From assembly GCA_031255495.1 (NCBI GenBank), contig JAIRSK010000009.1, positions 1-38,622 on the forward strand: a DNA stretch of 38,622 nucleotides, read 5' to 3'. A program made the translations under genes and the position numbers. Positions within the stretch are counted from its first letter, which is position 1; every line of letters begins with the position of its first letter. The notes under the pieces are model-generated. The model was not told the origin of the DNA. It did not search any database and was given only the letters and a program-made list of their open reading frames with translations. This document shows, piece by piece, positions 32,019-38,622 of this stretch. The DNA comes from Endomicrobiellum devescovinae. Its GTDB lineage: Bacteria > Elusimicrobiota > Endomicrobiia > Endomicrobiales > Endomicrobiaceae.

Positions 32019-33352
32019 TTTTTTATATAACCTTTTTTCATCATAGTTTCGGTTATTGCTCTACTTCTTTTGATTATATCTTTCGCAACGCTATAAATTT
32101 TATCGTAACTCATTTTTTTTCCAGCTACTTTTTCTTTTACCGCTTTTACACCTATAGCTGCAGCTATTTTTGGGAATATTTCCCAATCATCCATAGTAGG
32201 AAGAATTTTGTCAGGTTTTATTTTATTATCAGGCACACAAGAAGCAAGCTCTATTGCTGCGGTTATGCACATTGTGTCGGTAATCGTAAAAGCTCTTACG
32301 TCTAATGCTCCTCTAAAAACTCCAGGGAAACCCAAAGAGTTGTTAACTTGATTTTCAAAATCGCTTCTGCCTGTAGCAACAATGGCAGCACCAGCGTCTT
32401 TAGCTTCCCATGGCCAAATTTCAGGTGTAGGATTGGCACAAGTAAAAACAATAGGATTTTTAGCCATAGATTTTATCCATTCTTTCTTTATTACTCCTGG
32501 TCCTGGAGTGGATAAAGCTATAACAACATCGGCATTTTCCATTGCTTCTTTGGCTCCACCTCTAATGTCGCCAGCGTTTGTTATTGACGCTATATTCCAC
32601 TGCTCTTTGCATGATTTTAAATCCTTACGATCTTTGTGAAGCGTCCCTTTTACGTCAACCATAACTATATTTGCAGGATTTGCCCCATAAAGTATCAAAA
32701 GTTTTGATATACAAACATTTGCAGCTCCTGCCCCTATCATTGCTATCTTTATTTTGTTTACTTTTTTACCAACAATTTTTAATGCATTGATAAAACCCGC
32801 AAGTGTAACCAAAGCCGTTCCTTGTTGGTCGTCATGCCACACAGGGATTTTGCATTCTTTTCTTAAGGTATCCAAAACAGAAAAACATTTAGGTTGAGAA
32901 ATATCTTCTAAATTTACTCCGCCTAAAGACGGCTGCAATATTTTAACAGTTTGTATTATTTCTTTCTCGTCTTTAGTGTCAAGACATATAGGAAAAGCAT
33001 CAACACCACCAAGATACTTGTACAAAAGAGCCTTTCCTTCCATAACAGGAAGACCTGCTTCAGGACCAATATCGCCTAATCCCAAAACTCTTGTGCAGTC
33101 GCTTACAACTCCAACAGTATTCCATTTATTCGTATATTCATAGACAAGTTCTGGATTTTTACTAATGTCAGTACATACAGCTGCCACCCCGGGACTATAC
33201 CATATTGAAAAATCATTTAAAGTTTCAACTCTACACTTTGGAACAGTTTCTATTTTTCCGCGATAAAAAGGGTGCAGTTTTCTTGCAAGCTTAGCTGGCT
33301 CTTGAGCCGCTTTCAAAAGCTCAAACTCATCAATTTTTGTTCGTTTTTTCAT
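32006..33352 (-). CDS. Malic enzyme (oxaloacetate-decarboxylating malate dehydrogenase)
   Basis: 448 residues. The catalytic Tyr is in IWYSPGVAAV, the catalytic Lys/metal region in VMEGKALLYKYL and ICLDTKDE, with DDQQGTALVTLAG and the dinucleotide site IGAGAANVCI following. It oxidises malate to pyruvate and CO2 with NAD(P)+. It lacks the phosphotransacetylase domain of MaeB, so it is of the short bacterial kind. It is the first gene after a strong promoter (33392-33420) with a leader of about 33 bases. Cofactor preference cannot be read by eye. Confidence 0.94.
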   Translation of the reverse strand: MKKRTKIDEFELLKAAQEPAKLARKLHPFYRGKIETVPKCRVETLNDFSIWYSPGVAAVCTDISKNPELVYEYTNKWNTVGVVSDCTRVLGLGDIGPEAGLPVMEGKALLYKYLGGVDAFPICLDTKDEKEIIQTVKILQPSLGGVNLEDISQPKCFSVLDTLRKECKIPVWHDDQQGTALVTLAGFINALKIVGKKVNKIKIAMIGAGAANVCISKLLILYGANPANIVMVDVKGTLHKDRKDLKSCKEQWNIASITNAGDIRGGAKEAMENADVVIALSTPGPGVIKKEWIKSMAKNPIVFTCANPTPEIWPWEAKDAGAAIVATGRSDFENQVNNSLGFPGVFRGALDVRAFTITDTMCITAAIELASCVPDNKIKPDKILPTMDDWEIFPKIAAAIGVKAVKEKVAGKKMSYDKIYSVAKDIIKRSRAITETMMKKGYIKKCEK

Positions 33353-33391
33353 ATATTTTCCATAAACTTATAATGCAAGACTTATAAAGGT

Positions 33392-33420
33392 ATTGTATAT
33401 TTTTAGGCAATTACCGTCAA
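33392..33420 (-). promoter_or_regulatory. Promoter of the malic enzyme / fumarase unit
   Basis: On the minus strand TTGACG (33420-33415), a spacer of exactly 17 bases and TACAAT (33397-33392) match sigma-70 at 10 of 12 positions. Transcription would begin near 33385, about 33 bases before the malic enzyme ATG. Confidence 0.7.
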
Positions 33421-33447
33421 GCTGTATAAACTATTTACTTTTAAATT

Positions 33448-33498
33448 TATATGGTGGCTTTAGAGATGACATTAAAACATCTCCAAAACCACCATATA
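33448..33498 (-). terminator. Long RNA hairpin downstream of the giant-protein operon
   Basis: Two 21-base arms (33448-33468 and 33478-33498) flank a nine-base loop. Read on the minus strand the stem pairs throughout, two positions being G-U wobbles; on the plus strand those two would be A-C mismatches. It lies between the stop of the small exported protein and the malic enzyme promoter. No U-tract follows, so it may be an atypical terminator, a 3'-end stabiliser or a processing site. Confidence 0.55.
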
Positions 33499-33606
33499 TC
33501 AACACATTACCTTTTTAGGCTTTTTCTATTGGTTACCTAATTTCTCAATTTTATCATATGATCTTGAGTTTATGAGAATAGTTTTCAAGTAATCGGCTAT
33601 TACAGA

Positions 33607-34056
33607 TTACTTCTTATTTTTTTCATTTTCATTAACAGCTGAAACCGCTTCTTTAACTTTTTCCTTTTTCTCAGAAACTACTACAGTACTCTCAATTTTT
33701 TCAGTTTGTTGTGAACTTTTCCCATTTACTGTGGTCTCAGTTTTTTCCGAAGCTTTTCCTGTTACTTCTACTGTTTCAGTACCCTCTCTTTTTTCCGCTG
33801 AACCAGATTTCTCCGCATTAACTGCTTGCTCTGATGTTTTTGTTGCCGACGCCGCAATTGGCTTAAATGGATTCCAACTTTTTGTTCCTGCGGAGGACGG
33901 CGATGACCATTTCTTCGCACTAGCATCCCCGCTCGGACCGCTGCTAGCCGATGACGTCCCTTCGCTTCCAGCTTGCGCCGCACTACTGCCAGTTGTTATG
34001 CCTATCAACATTACTAAAATACCTATACATCTACAACAATTTCCACTCAAATTCAT
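33607..34056 (-). CDS. Small exported Ser/Ala/Lys/Glu-rich protein, function unknown
   Basis: 149 residues from the ATG at 34056, which has GGGGG five bases upstream. A signal peptide (about 1-28, containing CIGILVMLIGITTGSSA) is followed by a low-complexity, unfolded-looking chain. Residues about 30-60 are Ser/Gly/Ala-rich, and the rest alternates Thr, Glu, Lys and Ser with no cysteine after the signal. The DNA for residues about 22-60 (33880-33990) is strikingly GC-rich against an AT-rich background. It starts 20 bases after the giant gene and is certainly in its operon. I recognise no family; it could be a surface stalk, a linker or a partner of the giant protein. Confidence 0.7.
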   Translation of the reverse strand: MNLSGNCCRCIGILVMLIGITTGSSAAQAGSEGTSSASSGPSGDASAKKWSSPSSAGTKSWNPFKPIAASATKTSEQAVNAEKSGSAEKREGTETVEVTGKASEKTETTVNGKSSQQTEKIESTVVVSEKKEKVKEAVSAVNENEKNKK

Positions 34057-34075
34057 ATTGTCCCCCAATTTTTAA

Positions 34076-37000
34076 CTAAGCAGATGCCGCAACTGCTCTT
34101 GCACTGTGGCGTATGCTTGTTAAAGCGTCAATTCTTACTTTATTTTCTCTCATCATAGGCATCAATGTTTCCAATTTATCAGATAACACCCTCTTGCCTT
34201 TTTTATCACTTTCCAATACTGCTTTTAATTTACCTATATCTATATTAAATAACATCTCACCATTCTCAGAAATCATAGTTCCCTCTTGTTGTTTGAACAC
34301 ATTTACAAAGACATGAGCTTTTACGCCTACAGTCATATCGGTTATCTCTCGTTGTATAGCGTCATAATTGTGCTCATCTACCATATGAGCTACCTCAGGC
34401 TTATCTTTAGCTATCATTAAAACGCTTGCAACAACTCTTATCAACTCTAAAACTTCGTTAAATTCGTTTTCTTGCAAAGCTCCTTGCGCAAGCTGGTCAA
34501 GAGCTTCTTTATATGTATTAAAAGCTGCTTGCGCTATAGCCTCGTCAGAAAGGTCTCCGACTATATGCAAATCTTCAGCGTTTTCTACTTCGTCCAGCTT
34601 AAGAAAACCCCTCATTTCGCCGATATTTTTAAAATAACACAATGCTTTTAACAAAGCAATCTGCATTTCGCCCGGTTTTGTAAATCCCTCACCAAATTTT
34701 CCAACAAGTCTTCTTCCAGCCCCCTCTAAACCCACACTTCTATCCATCTTCGCCTCAACAGGAAGAATGTCTCTAGAGGCTTGGTCCCTAATTCTTGCCA
34801 AATTACCACTTCTATCGGCAACTTTATTTTCGCCGTCAAAATATCTGTCATCCGCCAATTGATCTATAGTAATATTCCTGTCATCAGCAACAACACCAGG
34901 AGTATTCTCTTGTTTTAAAATCCCTTGAAGTCTTTCAATTATAACATCGTAATTTTTTTCTACTTTAAAATCATTAAACATTACTACAAGCAAATTTTTA
35001 GCCAATTTCTTGAACTCTTCTGAATCTATAAATTCCTGCGTCATAGGATTTTCTTCAAAAATAAGTTTACTGATAGTTAGCATATCCCACTTAAATTCTT
35101 TTGCAACTAATTCCTTACGTTTTGCTTCATCAGGTTCCCTGTCTTTATAGTCTTGTCTATTGGCATAAAGATTTATTAACTGTTCTTTTAAACTATCCAT
35201 TCTCTTAACCATATCTTTGCCTAAAATCAAGATTTTCTCTTCTTGGCTTAATTCTTCAATAAATGCCCAATTTTCTTGATCAAACCTAGTTGGTCGGTCG
35301 CTGTTAAGAGCATCCTTTAATCTTCCAAGACCTTTTATAAATCCGTATAGATTTTCGCTGACATCTAAACTTCCAGACTCCACTAGCAATGTAGTTGTTT
35401 CTAGTTTTTCAAACTTATTTATGTCTGTTATATTTAGCTTATCAAACCAATTGCTATCCATTATCTTTTTTATTGAACTAAACTTATCTCCAATTTGTCC
35501 CAAAATAAGCCTCGCCATAAACGGAGATGCTAAAGCCACGCCAACACATATGAATATAGACGCTAACAAAGGAATAGAAATTGGCGCAGTAAGAACAGAA
35601 ATTACTGTAACTGCGGTAAGCAATAACTCTCCACCTACAACCATACCAATCTTCTTCCAATTGGGACTGTTTCCATAGACTAAATTAGCCACATCTTTGC
35701 TAGATATTCCTGACATAAACTTATTGAATATGTTCAGAGATGTGTCTGTTTTATCATTTGCAATACCAGTAAATAACATCAAAGGTTTAATATACTTAGC
35801 GAATTCATTTACATTTACTTTATTATCACCTTCTCCACCGCCTTCGGCACGATTTATAAATTGCTGCACCAGATTAGGGAAAAGATCAAAAATTTCAGAA
35901 ATATCAGGTCTTACGGAATCCTGTAATTTTCTCATACGGTATTTACCCATAATACCATCAGGAATTGACCATAAAGTTGCAAGTATTGTTCTAAGAATAA
36001 GAGGCAGTGAGGACGTATTAACTTTTGATTTTAAATTACCAATCTCTGTCATCTTAGCCAACATAATGTCAACAGTTTTATTGCGTTCAACAATATTTGT
36101 CAAAATTTCGCTATAGCCTTTTATGTCTTCAGGAAAATTAAAATCTTTTGCTAATTTTGCAAGCTCAATTACCATTGCACTTGGCAAAGTAATTCCATAT
36201 TGTTCAGCCATTTGTTTCTTGGCAGATGAGTGACTTGCTGTCAAAATACCCTGTAGTTGGGCAAGCGACGTTATAACATTTCTTTGATCAGGCGGAGTCA
36301 TTTGATACCAACCATACAATTGCTCAACTTGACCGGCATCCCAAATATCAGCTTTCCAAAAAGCGGTAGTAATATCGTCTGCAAGTTTTGCGCATGTCTC
36401 AAAATTAAGATTGTCAAAACTAATGTCTAACCCCGCTACTTCGCCCAAAACAAATTTACCAAGAGGTCCGTTTGCTAAAAAGTCACGCCAACCTTCATCT
36501 TTGTTTATAAAACCTTCAACTATTTTTACAAATAGTCTCCCTTTTTGAGTAAGCTTACCATCAATTGACAATGTAGAATCGCTTGCAATTTTACGTTTAA
36601 AGTCATCTATCATTCTATTTTTTGCATTACCAGCAAAGCTAGTGAACATATCCGTGTTAGAAACCCTTATGTTGGTAGCGTTATTCTTGTTGCTCTCTTT
36701 AATCTTGAAACTTCTGGCATCAAGATCATTAAAAACAAGGCTCTCGACATTAGTACCAAGGTCTTCATAAGCATGCATAAAATTATTAAGGGTATCTAAT
36801 TCTGAATTTTGCCAAAGGAGTTCCGTCAGCTCTTTTGCCATAGCTGCAACTTCTTTAGGATTTTCTGGGTTTATGTTAAGATATGTATTCTTACGTTCTT
36901 CATTTAAACCTAACAAATTAAGCACTGCCATAAAAAACATCAACCATGCCATAGAATTGTCTTTAGAACTTAATCGCTGCTGAATATCCATAAACATCTT

Positions 37001-38622
37001 GCCCTTTGCAGTTAAAACTTCTTCATTAGCATCATTAGTAGTTACGTATTCAGAACCATGAGCATATTGACCATGAAGAACAGCCATTATTGGCGCTTCG
37101 GCTCTTGACGAAGCAAAAGCCTCAGAAGCAGATGACGTGCCAGCACTGTCTACAACTGTTTCTAACGGCATTATATATTGTTCAAAAGAGCGTATTATGC
37201 CTACAAATTCTACAAGATCTACCGCGGAAGAAAGTCCTTTATCAATAATAGGCTCGTCTCCAAAATAACTTCTTGGATCAAGAGCTAAACTAACGGCTTC
37301 TATATGCTCTTCAACAATTCGCAATTGGGTTTTAAGGTTTTCGTCTCCGGTAAGGACGCCTTTCAATCTTTCAAATCTGTCTTTCACTTCATCGCTGACA
37401 TTGTTAAAAGCTTTTAGCACAACGTCTCTGGGGCTTTCGGCTTTCATGCTTTCAACGCTAAAATTACTTTTATCAAAACCACCGCGAGATTCAAGAGCAG
37501 CATTTAATTCTTCCTGCACCGCTTCACGCGCAGCGCCTTCTGGCATTGTAGCGACCAAATCTCTAAGCACGCTTAAAACCATTCTATCCCTTATAGAGTC
37601 TGTTACGGCAAATCTTATTGAAGCGTCTATGTCGTATAATGATCTTATGTCTGACACAAAAATCAACATTTCCTTTATTGCCTCAGACGACATATTTGAA
37701 AAATCAATTTTCTGTCCAGATTTTATAAACTTATCAAACAATGCTGCAGCATTAGGATCTTTCATATACCCATTGGTATCGGACCACATCTCAACTGCTC
37801 TTTCCCTAAACATAGCGCTATCCTTAAATGCGTCTATTTGGGCTTTTACTTTATCGCCACTATATGCCATTATTCTAACAGTATCCCATCTATTGTTAGG
37901 TCCACCAGGTCTCCCACTTCTCTTTAACGCCTGAGCCAAATCAGCATCGCTCATCAAATGAGTATCTAGCAATACATTTACGAAATTACCCTGATAATCT
38001 ATTCCGGTAGCACCCGTTTCGTTTGCAATTATCAAACGTTTTTTTTCTGTCTCTCCCGCTAAAACGCTTAAACTTTCTTCATTAGGAACAAGAGTTCCTT
38101 TAGAATCAGTCCATTTGCCCCGTCTGTCTGTAAACTCATATACTTCAACTCCAAGAGCTTTTAATTTATCATAATTTTCTTCAACAGCTTTTCTTATCGT
38201 CTCAAAACTAGCTTGAGTTTTTGCAAGAAATAAGAAATTATCAAGACCTTTAAAATCTCCATTTTCAATAGCAGCTTTCAATTGTTGACCTAATATGCTC
38301 ATTTGTCCTTCTCCAACTTTCCCATCAAGATTCCAAGCAGCTTTAAACATCTCCACTCCTGCCTTTTCACCGGTTATATTGTAAACTGTAGCAGCGCCCG
38401 TCCTGTTAATTATAAGCTGCTGCAAACCGTCAACTGTTCCTGAAGCTCCTACCATCACAACATCGCGAGCGCCTGAATAAATTGCAGCCAAAGACGTTTG
38501 CATGCTAGTTTTACTTGTTTTTGTAGAATTCTGCATAAAAGATTTTAATTCGCTTTCGCTCATTTTGCCCATTTTGCCTTCCAACCCTAATCTCAAAGTA
38601 AACCCAAGCTGGCGATATATGT
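34076..38622 (-). CDS. Giant SecA-helicase-like protein, C-terminal 1,500 residues (partial)
   Basis: The frame stays open past the TTG at 38596 to the right edge (IYRQLGFTLRLG...), so this is the 3' end of a longer gene. Numbered from 38596, residues 1-250 look like the second helicase domain of SecA: VMVGASGT (motif III-like, 47-54), ANETGATGIDYQG (motif V-like, 191-203) and QALKRSGRPGGPN (motif VI-like, 222-234). Residues 250-980 are mostly helical with no domain I recognise. Two hydrophobic segments follow (about 983-1003 and 1007-1032), then a helical, charged C-terminus to 1506. No SecA zinc-binding C-terminus is present, so it is not the housekeeping SecA. It probably acts at a membrane; function is unknown. 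Confidence 0.85.
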   Translation of the reverse strand, partial: IYRQLGFTLRLGLEGKMGKMSESELKSFMQNSTKTSKTSMQTSLAAIYSGARDVVMVGASGTVDGLQQLIINRTGAATVYNITGEKAGVEMFKAAWNLDGKVGEGQMSILGQQLKAAIENGDFKGLDNFLFLAKTQASFETIRKAVEENYDKLKALGVEVYEFTDRRGKWTDSKGTLVPNEESLSVLAGETEKKRLIIANETGATGIDYQGNFVNVLLDTHLMSDADLAQALKRSGRPGGPNNRWDTVRIMAYSGDKVKAQIDAFKDSAMFRERAVEMWSDTNGYMKDPNAAALFDKFIKSGQKIDFSNMSSEAIKEMLIFVSDIRSLYDIDASIRFAVTDSIRDRMVLSVLRDLVATMPEGAAREAVQEELNAALESRGGFDKSNFSVESMKAESPRDVVLKAFNNVSDEVKDRFERLKGVLTGDENLKTQLRIVEEHIEAVSLALDPRSYFGDEPIIDKGLSSAVDLVEFVGIIRSFEQYIMPLETVVDSAGTSSASEAFASSRAEAPIMAVLHGQYAHGSEYVTTNDANEEVLTAKGKMFMDIQQRLSSKDNSMAWLMFFMAVLNLLGLNEERKNTYLNINPENPKEVAAMAKELTELLWQNSELDTLNNFMHAYEDLGTNVESLVFNDLDARSFKIKESNKNNATNIRVSNTDMFTSFAGNAKNRMIDDFKRKIASDSTLSIDGKLTQKGRLFVKIVEGFINKDEGWRDFLANGPLGKFVLGEVAGLDISFDNLNFETCAKLADDITTAFWKADIWDAGQVEQLYGWYQMTPPDQRNVITSLAQLQGILTASHSSAKKQMAEQYGITLPSAMVIELAKLAKDFNFPEDIKGYSEILTNIVERNKTVDIMLAKMTEIGNLKSKVNTSSLPLILRTILATLWSIPDGIMGKYRMRKLQDSVRPDISEIFDLFPNLVQQFINRAEGGGEGDNKVNVNEFAKYIKPLMLFTGIANDKTDTSLNIFNKFMSGISSKDVANLVYGNSPNWKKIGMVVGGELLLTAVTVISVLTAPISIPLLASIFICVGVALASPFMARLILGQIGDKFSSIKKIMDSNWFDKLNITDINKFEKLETTTLLVESGSLDVSENLYGFIKGLGRLKDALNSDRPTRFDQENWAFIEELSQEEKILILGKDMVKRMDSLKEQLINLYANRQDYKDREPDEAKRKELVAKEFKWDMLTISKLIFEENPMTQEFIDSEEFKKLAKNLLVVMFNDFKVEKNYDVIIERLQGILKQENTPGVVADDRNITIDQLADDRYFDGENKVADRSGNLARIRDQASRDILPVEAKMDRSVGLEGAGRRLVGKFGEGFTKPGEMQIALLKALCYFKNIGEMRGFLKLDEVENAEDLHIVGDLSDEAIAQAAFNTYKEALDQLAQGALQENEFNEVLELIRVVASVLMIAKDKPEVAHMVDEHNYDAIQREITDMTVGVKAHVFVNVFKQQEGTMISENGEMLFNIDIGKLKAVLESDKKGKRVLSDKLETLMPMMRENKVRIDALTSIRHSARAVAASA

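Noticed and set aside
33587..33612. Inverted repeat AAGTAATC / GATTACTT spanning the stop of the small exported protein
   Set aside because: Eight-base stem with a ten-base loop and no T-run in the direction of transcription; possible by chance in AT-rich DNA.
33731..34075. 114-codon plus-strand open frame opposite the small exported protein
   Set aside because: It exists because the GC-rich Ser/Ala-coding DNA lacks stops on the other strand; the minus-strand frame has the signal peptide and ribosome site.
37401..37934. 177-codon plus-strand open frame opposite the giant gene
   Set aside because: Antisense shadow of a long coding region; no promoter, ribosome site or recognisable motif.
1..38622. 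CRISPR arrays, tRNA or rRNA genes, insertion sequences, integrases
   Set aside because: No regularly spaced repeats, cloverleaf-like segments, transposase motifs or flanking direct repeats were seen on either strand.

Overview
This is an AT-rich window (roughly one third G+C by eye) from a Gram-negative, LPS-making bacterium. The LpxC-FabZ fusion, the LpxI-type lipid A route, the short overlapping operons and a very large SecA-helicase-like protein together point to Elusimicrobiota, most likely an Endomicrobium-like organism. The placement is inferred from gene content and style, not from a marker comparison. Every gene except rpmB lies on the minus strand, so transcription mostly runs from high to low coordinates. 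I see no tRNA, rRNA, CRISPR array, insertion sequence or prophage, and no gene-free stretch longer than about 260 bases.

Layout from the right edge leftwards. (1) 38622-33607: the 3' end of a giant SecA-like helicase/coiled protein with two membrane segments, followed by a small exported Ser/Ala/Lys/Glu-rich protein. A 21-bp RNA hairpin (33448-33498) then separates this unit from the next. (2) 33352-30652: malic enzyme and two-subunit class I fumarase, driven by a near-consensus promoter, with coaX behind them. (3) 29785-18961: an envelope-biogenesis block of bamA, ompH, lpxD, lpxC-fabZ, two tandem lpxA paralogues, a frameshifted GT11 fucosyltransferase-like gene, lpxI, gnnB and gnnA. GnnA and GnnB would make UDP-GlcNAc3N, so this organism probably builds lipid A with amide-linked primary acyl chains. 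One of the two LpxA copies has lost a conserved active-site His. (4) 18920-15779: pstB (with a non-canonical ABC signature), phoU, a YihX-like HAD phosphatase, a small GGQ release-factor-like rescue protein and radC. (5) 15695-14321: glutaredoxin, a ferredoxin:thioredoxin reductase-rubredoxin fusion, a terminator, and a corrinoid adenosyltransferase. (6) 14278-9790: argH followed by three envelope proteins (TolC-like, patatin-like, TPR).

(7) 9735-7353: rpmB and recG diverge from two interleaved promoters; the recG transcript is predicted to be leaderless. (8) 7213-1: a MATE exporter, an ABC-F ATPase, an MsbA-like lipid flippase, an exported phage-collar-domain protein, and a family 9 glycosyltransferase split by a single in-frame TAA.

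Several start sites were moved from the longest possible reading frame to the position supported by a Shine-Dalgarno sequence or signal peptide, including TTG and GTG starts. Two glycosyltransferase genes look broken or recoded. That fits either ongoing genome decay, as in insect-gut endosymbionts, or surface-antigen variation.
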